Positions 7,262 through 15,122 of a DNA stretch of 36,280 nucleotides are shown here, piece after piece (position 1 is the first letter of the stretch; every line of letters begins with the position of its first letter). The position numbers and the translations under genes are program-made. The stretch comes from Akkermansia muciniphila. GTDB lineage: Bacteria; Verrucomicrobiota; Verrucomicrobiia; Verrucomicrobiales; Akkermansiaceae. The stretch is taken from NCBI GenBank assembly GCA_945883695.1, contig CAMCYK010000036.1:1-36280 (forward strand). Reading direction: 5' to 3'. The notes below the pieces were generated by a model, which saw only the letters and a program-made list of their open reading frames with translations, did no database searches and was not told where the DNA came from.

Positions 7262-8316
7262 CCATCCGTCCCGCCGGACCCGGCGACCATGAGGCCTTGG
7301 AGGGACTGTTCCGCGCCACCTCGATGGGCTCGAGCATCCGCCTCAACATCGAGCGCGACCCCGACTACTTCGCCGGGGCCCGGGTGCAGGCCGACGAGCC
7401 CTGCGTCTGGGCGGCCTTCGACGAAAGCGGCCGGGCCGTGGGCATGCTGTCCGCCGGCAAGCGGCGGGTGTGGCTCGGCGGCGAGCGCGAGGTCCGCTAC
7501 CTCTGCGACCTGCGGATCCACCGCGACTGGCAGCGCTCCACCCTGCTCGCCCGCGGCTTCCGGCTGCTGAAGCGCGAGATTTTCGCTCCGGGCGAATGGG
7601 CCCGGACGCTGGTCCTCGAGGATAATCTCCAGGCGATCGAACTCCTTTCGAGCCACCGGGCCGGCCTGCCCGAATACCGGCCCGCCGGCACCTATGTCAC
7701 CTGGCTGCTGCCGTCCCAAGCGGTCGCCGCCGACCCCTCGAGCGCGGTCCGCCGCGCGACCCGCGCGGACCTCGGCGAGATGCAGCGCCTTTACGACGAC
7801 TCCGCCCGCCGCCGCAGCTTCGCCCCGCGGCTGGCGCTCGCCGACCTCGGCGGCCCCGCCTGGCACCACCTCGCGGTCGAGGATTTCCTCGTCGCGGAAA
7901 AGGCCGGGCGCATCGCCGGAATGATCGGCCGCTGGGACCAATCCGCCTTCCAGCGCCTGCGGATCGCCGGATACTCGCCGGTGGTCTCCCTGCTCCGGCC
8001 GCTGTGGAATGCCGGCACGGTGGTCAGCGGCGGGGTCGCGCTGCCCAAGCCGGGCGACGCGCTGCCCTTGCGGAAAGCCACCGCGGTCGCCTGTGAAAAC
8101 GACGATCCCGCCATCCTCCGCGCCCTGCTGGCCGGCACCTTGATGGACGACGACGGCAAGCTCCTGCTGGTCGGGATGTCCGCCGCCGATCCCCTTGCCG
8201 CCGCCTTGCACGGGCTGCGCGGCCGCCAGGACCGCGGCCGCCATTTCCTCGTCGGTTGGGAGGGCGGGCCGCCGGCGTGGCAGGAGCCTTTCGCCTTCGA
8301 CGTCGCGCGGATTTGA
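7249..8316 (+). CDS. Two-domain GNAT-family acetyltransferase, substrate unknown
   Basis: 355 residues. The N-terminal half (MAGLTIRPAGPGDHEALEGLF to about residue 155) has a GNAT start, a central V-RYLCDLRIHRDWQRSTLLARGF segment equivalent to the acetyl-CoA-binding motif A, and LEDNLQAIELL. A second, more diverged GNAT-like half begins near SSAVRRATRADLGEMQRLYDD and includes VAEKAGRIAGMIGRWDQ. The fold predicts acyl transfer from acetyl-CoA to an amine. It overlaps the end of the GH3 remnant by 13 bases, so it was the partner of that lost enzyme. It now lies downstream of trmB, perhaps relying on read-through transcription. Confidence 0.75.
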   Translation: MAGLTIRPAGPGDHEALEGLFRATSMGSSIRLNIERDPDYFAGARVQADEPCVWAAFDESGRAVGMLSAGKRRVWLGGEREVRYLCDLRIHRDWQRSTLLARGFRLLKREIFAPGEWARTLVLEDNLQAIELLSSHRAGLPEYRPAGTYVTWLLPSQAVAADPSSAVRRATRADLGEMQRLYDDSARRRSFAPRLALADLGGPAWHHLAVEDFLVAEKAGRIAGMIGRWDQSAFQRLRIAGYSPVVSLLRPLWNAGTVVSGGVALPKPGDALPLRKATAVACENDDPAILRALLAGTLMDDDGKLLLVGMSAADPLAAALHGLRGRQDRGRHFLVGWEGGPPAWQEPFAFDVARI

Positions 8317-8412
8317 TCCGGAGGGACGGCCTGCGGGGTTGATGAGAAAAGCAGCGCGCTTTCTCGTGCAGCTATGCGCAGCCTTTGTTCAAGCAAACGG
8401 AGTGGCGAGGCC

Positions 8413-9357
8413 TCAATACGGCCCGAGAAATCGGACTCCATTGTAGTGGATCATGTGGTCCGGCGCATCGGCGATCCATACTTCGGTCTCCCAGGCAATC
8501 TTGGCGTGATGCTTGGTGAAGGTCTTGCGGTCGGGGAAGGTTGACACGAAGACCAGTCCCGGCCGGGCGCTGGTGAGCAAATGCTCAAGCTCGTTCTTTC
8601 GCTTTTGGTCGATGGGCCCATGGGAGGTTACCGCCTCAATCACGATCAACCAGTCGCGCTCCTGATCGTGAATGAGCATGTCAGGAGCTTTGCCCCGCTC
8701 CGGCAGCACAATACCCAGTTCCTCCAACGGCGAGGCATGGCTGATGATTTCCTTGTTCGCCGCGTCACCCAGCAGTAGCACCCGCGGCTTGCGGACAAAG
8801 CGGGGAATGAATTCCTCGATGATGGCGCGGATCAACGCGTTCTGGCCCCCGGCGGACAACTCGATCGTCACGCCATCCGGCAGTAGAACTGTCTCACGTG
8901 GCAAATCTCGATGCCGGGCTTGAAGTGCACCGGCCGCCGGATGCGATAGAAAGGCCGAAAGCACTCCGGCAAATTCCGGGGTTCCGATGCTTCGAACTAG
9001 CTTCAGGGCCACCGGTGAGAGCTGGTAACACCAATGAGGGCTGTTGATGGGCCGCTCAGGATTATCGGGATTCTCAATCAACAAGCCGTGTTGGACGAAC
9101 TGATGGACGGTTTGTCGGCGGATGGTTTCGCGGGTGTTCGGGGCATAGCGAACACCATACTGCTCGGTCATCCAGCCCATCATCTGGGTACTCCGCCGGA
9201 GCGGCGAGGAGGCATCATTCCAAGGTGCACGGGGAGCGAGGTTCGCGAGGGCAAGCAATGTCAGTGCGGACCGTTCGTTCTGTTGCTCTTTGGGAATTCC
9301 GACGGCAACGAGCAGGTTCAGGGCTTCCTTCACTCGTTTGGCGGCGGCTGGCTTCAT
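8413..9357 (-). CDS. Type II restriction endonuclease, BsuBI/PstI family
   Basis: 314 residues. The N-terminal helical part (about 1-145) matches the DNA-binding helix bundle of this family. The C-terminal catalytic domain shows KAPDMLIHDQERDWLIVIEA (aspartate near 226, glutamate near 241) followed by VTSHGPIDQKRKNELEHLL, the BsuBI/PstI signature. PstI and BsuBI cut CTGCAG; recognition here is inferred from the family only. The start codon overlaps the methyltransferase stop as ATGA, so the two are translated together, with the modification enzyme first. Plain CTGCAG sites occur elsewhere in the window, as expected if the DNA is methylated. Confidence 0.9.
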   Translation of the reverse strand: MKPAAAKRVKEALNLLVAVGIPKEQQNERSALTLLALANLAPRAPWNDASSPLRRSTQMMGWMTEQYGVRYAPNTRETIRRQTVHQFVQHGLLIENPDNPERPINSPHWCYQLSPVALKLVRSIGTPEFAGVLSAFLSHPAAGALQARHRDLPRETVLLPDGVTIELSAGGQNALIRAIIEEFIPRFVRKPRVLLLGDAANKEIISHASPLEELGIVLPERGKAPDMLIHDQERDWLIVIEAVTSHGPIDQKRKNELEHLLTSARPGLVFVSTFPDRKTFTKHHAKIAWETEVWIADAPDHMIHYNGVRFLGPY

Positions 9358-10940
9358 GAATGTTGAAGCGAGGGTGCGCCGAGCACCTTGGACATGGCAA
9401 GATCGATGGCTCCTTGGTCGGCGTCGTCCAGGGCGGCTTTGCCCAATCGCTCCAAAGACTTGAGGTCCGGATAGCGGAAAGCCCGGAGATCGGAGGCGTT
9501 GACCTGAGTGTGGCCGTTGAACTGGCGGAAGTAGCGGTCGGCCACCGTGGAATTGAGGAAGCGACCAAGACCCTTCGCCAACGCTTCGGAAAGACCGGCC
9601 CGCTTGCGATGGAAGAAGTTCAGGTGGTTTTCGAGACCGATCAGTCCTTCCGGAAAGTCGGCAGGCTCAAGGACGCCCGCAACCAGCCGGCGCTTCTCTT
9701 CCTTCGAGGAGAAACGCTTGATTAAGACGAATCGAGCGACCGGAGTCAGCCAGCGATGGCTCTCGGAATCGTCGCGGATGGCCACGGCCTTCTTACCGAT
9801 CCGGGCATCACCGTAATCGGCAGACCGGGTCAAGGGCGGCGAAACGCGGCCCGCCTTCACGCAATGCGGATAGATCAGGGGTACCCGCCCGGTGGACCAT
9901 TCGGCCGCGAGAGAACCCTTGAGGCGAAAATCCACCACAGGACCGGTCGAAACAGCGAGTCCGAGGTCGCCCAGCTTGCAAGGCAATCCGTGGATGAAAT
10001 CGCGCACTTCGTCGGCATCCGTCTCCGTGGCGATGTGGATTACCTGGTCAGCGTCATCACGTGAAACAAACCGCTCGCGGGCGATGAATGTGTGGACGGG
10101 GGATTCCAAGGATCCCGTCGATAGATTCAGCGGCGGTTGGTCGCGGCCACCGCGGACCAAGTGAAAGAGGATGTTCTCCTGAAGCACCTCATCCCGGCCG
10201 AAGGCTTCGCTGCGGGAGTCGAAAAGATGAACGCGCTGAAAGGTCGAACTGCCGAGAATTTCACGGCGGAACTCGCGGAAATACGGGCCGTTGCAGAAGC
10301 TGCGCGGGGTGATGGCCGAAAGCTCGCCTCCCTCCGCCAACTGCCGCAGCGCCAGCGCCACGAAGGCGGCGTAGAGATTCGATGTCTCGATGCCGATCGA
10401 CGCGAGTAGTCTCCGTTCGCGGGACGATGTGGCGATCTTACGATAGGGTGGATTGAGAATCGCGTGCGTGACCCGGCGGCTGGGCGGAGCTCCGAACAAT
10501 CCTTGGTCCAGTTCCCGCACCGCTCCTTCGATGTAGCTGCCTTGGGAGAGCTGAATTTCCACGCGGACCCCCTCCTGCTCCAAGGCCGCCGCGCAGGCCG
10601 AGAGGCCCTGCCGCAGTGCGGGGAGAAACGCGCTGTCCAGTTCCCACGCGTCCAAGATGACCGCTCCCAAGCGAGGAAGGCTCCCGGCGGCTCGGAGGGT
10701 CACGATCCGTTCGACAACGGCCGCTGTAAGAACCCCTCCCCCCGCTCCGGGATCGAGCAAATGGATTGAGGGTCGGTTGAGTCCCTCCGTCGCGAACCAA
10801 TTCGCCAAACACCTGGCAATCGGCGGAGGAGTGAAAAACTGGCCCTCTTCGCTTCGCTCCCTGCGCGTCTTCTCCCCACAGCTCTGCCAGCCGGTGGCAT
10901 CAGCCAGCGCGAGGATTTGAGAGGCGGAAGGTGGAATCAC
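9354..10940 (-). CDS. Type II N6-adenine DNA methyltransferase partner of the BsuBI/PstI-type endonuclease
   Basis: 528 residues from a GTG at 10940; no better start is visible. Features in order are GQFFTPPPIARCLANWF, SAM-binding motif I LLDPGAGGGVLTAAV (near 61-75), and catalytic motif IV ILNPPYRKI (NPPY near 163-166), diagnostic of gamma-type amino-methyltransferases. The C-terminal half carries target recognition. It protects host sites from the endonuclease encoded immediately downstream. No controller protein is seen. The pair stands between the GNAT gene and the divergent GH99-like gene and looks like a typical acquired cassette. Confidence 0.92.
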   Translation of the reverse strand: MIPPSASQILALADATGWQSCGEKTRRERSEEGQFFTPPPIARCLANWFATEGLNRPSIHLLDPGAGGGVLTAAVVERIVTLRAAGSLPRLGAVILDAWELDSAFLPALRQGLSACAAALEQEGVRVEIQLSQGSYIEGAVRELDQGLFGAPPSRRVTHAILNPPYRKIATSSRERRLLASIGIETSNLYAAFVALALRQLAEGGELSAITPRSFCNGPYFREFRREILGSSTFQRVHLFDSRSEAFGRDEVLQENILFHLVRGGRDQPPLNLSTGSLESPVHTFIARERFVSRDDADQVIHIATETDADEVRDFIHGLPCKLGDLGLAVSTGPVVDFRLKGSLAAEWSTGRVPLIYPHCVKAGRVSPPLTRSADYGDARIGKKAVAIRDDSESHRWLTPVARFVLIKRFSSKEEKRRLVAGVLEPADFPEGLIGLENHLNFFHRKRAGLSEALAKGLGRFLNSTVADRYFRQFNGHTQVNASDLRAFRYPDLKSLERLGKAALDDADQGAIDLAMSKVLGAPSLQHS

Positions 10941-11087
10941 GGGTTCACCTGAACAGTTTTGGTGGGTGGTGTCAAAGGCGAAGAACCTTGGACGGGAAAA
11001 TCGAGGTTTGGGAAGAACTGAATTCGGAGAAATCCGTCAATCGCATCATCTCCGGACGTGACTCGCCCGGCATTTCACAAGTATTTG

Positions 11088-12203
11088 ATGATCATGCTCC
11101 CGAATCGTCTCCTCGCCCTCGCGCTGTTGCTGGTGCCGTGGCTGCGCCTGCCTGCGGCGGAAGCGGCGAAGCCGGCGCGGCCGCTGGTCTTCGCCGCCTA
11201 CTATTGCTGGTATCACGACGGCGCGCACCCGGAGCGGCCGTTCCTGCACTGGACGTATCCTTCTTCCGAAACCAACGCGCTGGCGAAGAAGGCGCGGAAA
11301 CCGGGTGAACCGCCGCCGAACAGTGCCGCGCGACCGCTCGCCGGTCTCTACGACAGCGCCGATCCGAAGGTCGCCGACTGGCACGTGCAACTCGCTCAAG
11401 CCGCCGGTATCGATGCCTTCCTGGTCGACTGGTGGGACACCCACAACGAGCTCGATCGGAACGTCGACCGCGGCATCGTGGCGGCGGTCGGGAAACGCGG
11501 GTTCAAGTTCGCCCTGCTCGACGAGCGCGCGCAGTTCCACGACACGCTGGAGAACTACCAGGCCATGCTCGTGCGCGGCTTGCGCCGCTACAAGGATCAC
11601 CCCGCCTACCTGCGCCTCGATGGCCGGCCCGTGGTTTATCTCTACCAGGTCGCCGCCGAGCCGGGCCTGACCGCGGCGGAGTTCCCGGGCTTGCGACGGC
11701 ATGTCGAAGCCGCGGCGGGTCCGGTGTATTGGATCGTGGACAAGATCGAGCACGACGCGGCGGCCGGCGATCGGGATCGCGAGAAGCGCATTCCCGCCGA
11801 TTGGCTCGCCACGCCCGGCGTCGATTCGTTCGGCTTCTACAGCACGTTTTCCAACTTCCGCGCCCACCGTTACGAAGATCTGGCGGGGAAGTTCCGCCAC
11901 CTGACCCGGCTCGCGCACGACGCCGGCAAGAAAATGCTCCTGCCCGTTCATCCCGGCCACGACAACTCGTACTTCCGGGACGATCCCTACGTGATGCCGC
12001 GACGCGACGGGCAGACCTTCCGGGATTTCCTCCGCGCGGCCACCGATGCGGGCGCGGATTACCTCATGGTCACGAGTTGGAACGAATGGCCCGAGACCAC
12101 GGTGATCGAGCCCTCTTCGTCCTGGGCGGATCCGTATCTCTACCTCAAGGTGCTGGCGGAGTGGAAAGGCCTGACCTTCACTCCGCCGTCCCTGCCGAAA
12201 TGA
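11088..12203 (+). CDS. Secreted GH99/GH71-like glycoside hydrolase family protein
   Basis: About 371 residues from the ATG at 11088 (another ATG at 11094; the open frame begins at a GTG at 11058). A signal peptide, LLALALLLVPWLRLPAAEA, precedes the mature part. Characteristic segments are VFAAYYCWYHDG, WHVQLAQAAGIDAFLVDWWD, ARLDGRPVVYLYQ-like strands and the terminal TSWNEWPETTVIEP, typical of the GH99-like barrel proteins (endo-alpha-mannosidase relatives). It probably acts in the periplasm or outside the cell on polysaccharides. The exact substrate cannot be read. It is a lone gene, divergent from the methyltransferase. Confidence 0.8.
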   Translation: MIMLPNRLLALALLLVPWLRLPAAEAAKPARPLVFAAYYCWYHDGAHPERPFLHWTYPSSETNALAKKARKPGEPPPNSAARPLAGLYDSADPKVADWHVQLAQAAGIDAFLVDWWDTHNELDRNVDRGIVAAVGKRGFKFALLDERAQFHDTLENYQAMLVRGLRRYKDHPAYLRLDGRPVVYLYQVAAEPGLTAAEFPGLRRHVEAAAGPVYWIVDKIEHDAAAGDRDREKRIPADWLATPGVDSFGFYSTFSNFRAHRYEDLAGKFRHLTRLAHDAGKKMLLPVHPGHDNSYFRDDPYVMPRRDGQTFRDFLRAATDAGADYLMVTSWNEWPETTVIEPSSSWADPYLYLKVLAEWKGLTFTPPSLPK

Positions 12204-12954
12204 TCCGGCGGAGGTCCGGATCTTTGGCTCGTGAGATTCCAGGTTTCAGAACGGGATCTCGTCGGACTCATCCGTGATCCTGGCCTTTCGGATACCCGGA
12301 GCGTGGGGTTCACTCCTGCCTTCCTGTTCCGCCATCTTGTTGATCTCCAACAGGTTGTGCGTCTTTCTTTGGTTTCATGGGCATTGGTGCGTTTCTGGTT
12401 TCCCTGCGAGATGCAGGTTGATGCACCGTTGACGGTCACTTTGCGTGGAATCCGTATGGAACGGGACACTCATTCTGTCGCGGATTGAGCGGGTTTGAAC
12501 CCCGCCTCCTCCCGGGCAGCGGATGATCTCGGAACTCTCGGACTGGCTGACTTTCAACGGCATTCGTCCAGAATCTGACTGGATTATGCAGGGTTTCAAG
12601 ATCGGAGTGGCGGTGGGTTAGCAGCTCCAGGCATTGAAAAGTTCGTCGAAGTATAGAAAGCGCTTGCTCAACCAGCCCTTGCCAGATTGGAGGTTTTCTT
12701 TCTGGACTGTCGGGGTGAAAGCCAGACGGGCTCTCCGAGGAACAGGTCCGCTTGCGGTCAACCTTCCAGTCCCAGTCCTTGTTGTCCTCCAGCGCGAAGA
12801 CTTCTTCTCTCGCCGGACTATTCTGGCTCATGCATACCACGGGAATGAGTGTCTACGCCGCGCGCCGAGGGGATGAAGCTTGGGAAAAGGTCGTGAACTG
12901 GTTCCACTGACAAGGAATGCCTCGCACCTTGTTCGATTCCGCGGATCCCAGCAT
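12204..12954. other. Non-coding or degenerate spacer, no supported gene
   Basis: This 751-base stretch is more AT-rich by eye than flanking genes. The longest frame is 134 codons on the minus strand (12436-12840). It reads as low-quality protein, rich in Arg, Pro and Ser without repeated structure or a recognisable motif, and I do not call it. A short GCGGG-loop-CCCGC stem at 12490-12506 has a T-arm-like look, but no tRNA can be folded around it. The region may be debris of past insertions between the hydrolase gene and the terminator of the exported-protein operon. Confidence 0.4.
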
Positions 12955-12986
12955 GAAAAACGGACGGGTGAGTGCTCACCCGTCCG
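12955..12986 (-). terminator. Rho-independent terminator of the exported-protein operon
   Basis: CGGACGGGTGAG (12961-12972) and CTCACCCGTCCG (12975-12986) form a perfect 12-bp GC-rich stem. Read on the minus strand it is followed by TTTTT (12960-12956). It lies 13 bases beyond the stop of the last gene of the operon (12999). Confidence 0.85.
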
Positions 12987-12998
12987 CCTTGGAGTTCT

Positions 12999-13979
12999 TC
13001 ACAGCTTCCCAGATGGTTCCTCGCCTGAGGGAGCGCGGCGTCGGAAAGCTAAAACGGCAATGAGGACTAGTCCAACCACCGCCGCAGCCAGCAGCCAGAA
13101 GGGCAATCGCCGGGGAGTTGCGCTAGCTTCGGCAATTTGCCCGGAGGGTGAACCAGCGGCGCTCCGGGATTGCTCCTCAACGAATTGCTTGTATGGGATT
13201 CCCCCTTTGCCATCGCCAATGTCCACGCCCTGCGATCGAAGGATTTCGGCCGCGCTATCCGGGCCAAAGCTCGCGGGAGCTGTCATGTCAACGGCTTCAT
13301 AGCCTGCCGGTGGGGGGATAGGCCCTTTCCCGTAAGTCTGACGATCTTTGGTGGGCCGGTTCCATAACCAGCTTAAGCTGAAGTATAGCCTCAGAGGTGA
13401 AGTTGCGTTCGCGGTTTTACGAAAGCCCAATCCGCACTTCGCGCCACCACCTGGCGATCCAAAACCCGACTCATTCCAACCGATGCCGAACCCATCCGTG
13501 ATACCCTTAAAGGGATGATCGAAGTTCAGAGGATCCGACTCGACAGCTGCCAAAAACTTGTCGAGGTCCTGCTCGGTACGTCCATTGCTGGCAAATGGCA
13601 GCCACTTCCTCATTTCCTCGCGGGCTTGAGAGAGCGTCATTTTCGGAGTAAACCCCTCGATCGTAGAGATTTCCCCATCCGTGAAGGGTTTAATCTGAAA
13701 TACCTCAGTCGTGATCGCGGGAAGCGATTTTCCTGATCCGAGCTCGAGAGTAAGGTTGAGATGCTTCAGTTCTAACAAAGACGTCTCCAAGCCGGGGTAA
13801 CGGTATGGACGAAGCCCCGAATCAAAAAGATCTTTCAGCGTGGCGCTATTCGAGAGTTTTACATTGGCAGCAGGCCACTTCGCGGGATCGTATTCCTTCT
13901 GAAGACGAGGTACCCCATCCGTTGCGCCGGCAACTCCGGAAAAAAGAAGGGCACATAGAAGCTTAAGGAACAGTTTCAT
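12999..13979 (-). CDS. Exported protein with C-terminal membrane anchor, unknown function
   Basis: 326 residues from the ATG at 13979. The longer open frame to 14150 covers another reading frame and is not credible. A signal peptide (MKLFLKLLCALLFSGVAGA) is followed by a soluble domain of about 260 residues containing GITDGFGIGWNESGFGSPGG and LSWLWNRPTKDRQ. A Ser/Ala/Pro-rich linker follows, then a single membrane span LPFWLLAAAVVGLVLIAVLAF with a basic cytoplasmic tail RRRAPSGEEPSGKL. This predicts an extracytoplasmic domain tethered to the inner membrane. It is the last gene of the operon; its ATG overlaps the stop of the preceding small gene (ATGA). The family is not recognised. Confidence 0.7.
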   Translation of the reverse strand: MKLFLKLLCALLFSGVAGATDGVPRLQKEYDPAKWPAANVKLSNSATLKDLFDSGLRPYRYPGLETSLLELKHLNLTLELGSGKSLPAITTEVFQIKPFTDGEISTIEGFTPKMTLSQAREEMRKWLPFASNGRTEQDLDKFLAAVESDPLNFDHPFKGITDGFGIGWNESGFGSPGGGAKCGLGFRKTANATSPLRLYFSLSWLWNRPTKDRQTYGKGPIPPPAGYEAVDMTAPASFGPDSAAEILRSQGVDIGDGKGGIPYKQFVEEQSRSAAGSPSGQIAEASATPRRLPFWLLAAAVVGLVLIAVLAFRRRAPSGEEPSGKL

Positions 13980-14158
13980 TCTTCTGGAAGCCCGCTGGTA
14001 TCGAACGAGTAAGGGTTTGCCGAGTCCTCCATCTTCTTGATCGTTTCCGACATGCGCTTTGCCGCGTCGAATTTGGGAGCCGTTGAGGAGATAGCATCGC
14101 CAGTCCAGATCGGCAACATCCCGTTCGAAGCATTGTTGGTCCAAGCCCATCGATCCAC
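13976..14158 (-). CDS. Small 60-residue protein of the exported-protein operon
   Basis: A GTG at 14158 starts a frame of 60 codons (MDRWAWTNNASNGMLPIWTG at the N-terminus, ETIKKMEDSANPYSFDTSG near the C-terminus). It stops in an ATGA overlap with the next gene. It lies in the same frame as the upstream gene, whose TAA is at 14198-14200, and the frame stays open across the gap of 39 bases. A GGAAGG box sits 12 bases before the GTG. It could be a true small gene or the detached tail of a longer protein. No signal peptide or motif is recognised. Confidence 0.4.
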   Translation of the reverse strand: MDRWAWTNNASNGMLPIWTGDAISSTAPKFDAAKRMSETIKKMEDSANPYSFDTSGLPEE

Positions 14159-14197
14159 GAAGACGTCAATCCTTCCCGCTGGAACAACATCTCTACC

Positions 14198-15115
14198 TTA
14201 GTTTCTTCTTTTGGTCAGCATCAAGAGGCCAATCGACATCGCGATTAGCACGGACACAGCAATCAACTTCGTGGACATTGGGATCTTCTCATCACTTCTC
14301 GTCGGGTCCACCTCAATTTCCTTCCGATCCGTCGCCAGCCTCGCCGAAGATTCTTCTTCGGCTACGTCACTTGGGCCCGTAGTGCCCTTGCTCTCCTCAC
14401 CCGCCTTCGGCAATGGGGGTGCTACTTCTACACGACGAACAACCATCATGCCGTTCGTATCAAAAGTCACTTCTCGCGTTGCCTCATTCATCATGTCCGG
14501 AAGCTCGTCATTTGGAGCCACGAGCCACTTAGTGGCCGATACGACAAACTTGCCATCTTTCCGAATGAGCCGGTGGACCACGGCTAACGCCTCATCCCTC
14601 CCCAAGTTAGGAACGGTGATGCCCGCAATGTCATCCCCAAGTTCCAGCCGAGCTGCGACAAAGCCGTCCCCATCTTTCTTAAAGTAGTAGTCCACCTTCG
14701 ACGTTAGAGGATCATTTCCCGTTTCTGCCGTCACTTGTGCCTGCAGCTCAACTAAATCCACAAAGAACGAATCCGACGTCTTCGTTGCGTATTCAAGCTT
14801 TCCACCGAAAACCGCCTGTAGGTCTAGCTCATTGAGCAATTCCTGTGCGGCTTTTTCGTACATTTTACTGTTAGCAAAAACTTGTGCTTTCCGAAAATGA
14901 ACGAGGGCAATCTTTTCAGCCCACCGGACCTTATCCGCCTCTTCCAATTTCGACCACTTATCAATCAGATCATCCGACATATTCAAATAATTATCAGGCG
15001 ACTCCGCAGTGATAGAAACATCCCTGTACGCATTAAGAGCATGCAGAAACTCGGCATCTTCCGCCCGCGCAAGCATTAGACCGATATGAAACAGTGCAAT
15101 TATTATTGATTTCAT
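14198..15115 (-). CDS. Exported protein with C-terminal membrane anchor, unknown function
   Basis: 305 residues. A short signal peptide (MKSIIIALFHIGLMLARAED) is followed by an alpha-helical region rich in acidic residues (about 30-110), possibly TPR-like (VHFRKAQVFANSKMYEKAAQ). A mixed domain contains VDYYFKKDGDGFVAARLELG and SATKWLVAPNDELPDMMNEA. Then come an acidic/Ser linker and a membrane span LIAVSVLIAMSIGLLML ending KRRN. The layout mirrors the last gene of the operon. Codon use is visibly richer in A/T than in surrounding genes, suggesting recent acquisition. It begins 7 bases after the stop of the large secreted protein gene. Confidence 0.7.
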   Translation of the reverse strand: MKSIIIALFHIGLMLARAEDAEFLHALNAYRDVSITAESPDNYLNMSDDLIDKWSKLEEADKVRWAEKIALVHFRKAQVFANSKMYEKAAQELLNELDLQAVFGGKLEYATKTSDSFFVDLVELQAQVTAETGNDPLTSKVDYYFKKDGDGFVAARLELGDDIAGITVPNLGRDEALAVVHRLIRKDGKFVVSATKWLVAPNDELPDMMNEATREVTFDTNGMMVVRRVEVAPPLPKAGEESKGTTGPSDVAEEESSARLATDRKEIEVDPTRSDEKIPMSTKLIAVSVLIAMSIGLLMLTKRRN

Positions 15116-15122
15116 ATTATAT

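Noticed and set aside
12485..12512. T-arm-like GCGGG-loop-CCCGC stem suggesting a tRNA
   Set aside because: No acceptor, D or anticodon stem fits around it on either strand, and the loop lacks the standard T-loop sequence on the plus strand.
12436..12840. 134-codon minus-strand frame in the spacer after the GH99-like gene
   Set aside because: It has no recognisable motif, weak protein character and no neighbour on the same transcript. It is kept as unsupported spacer.
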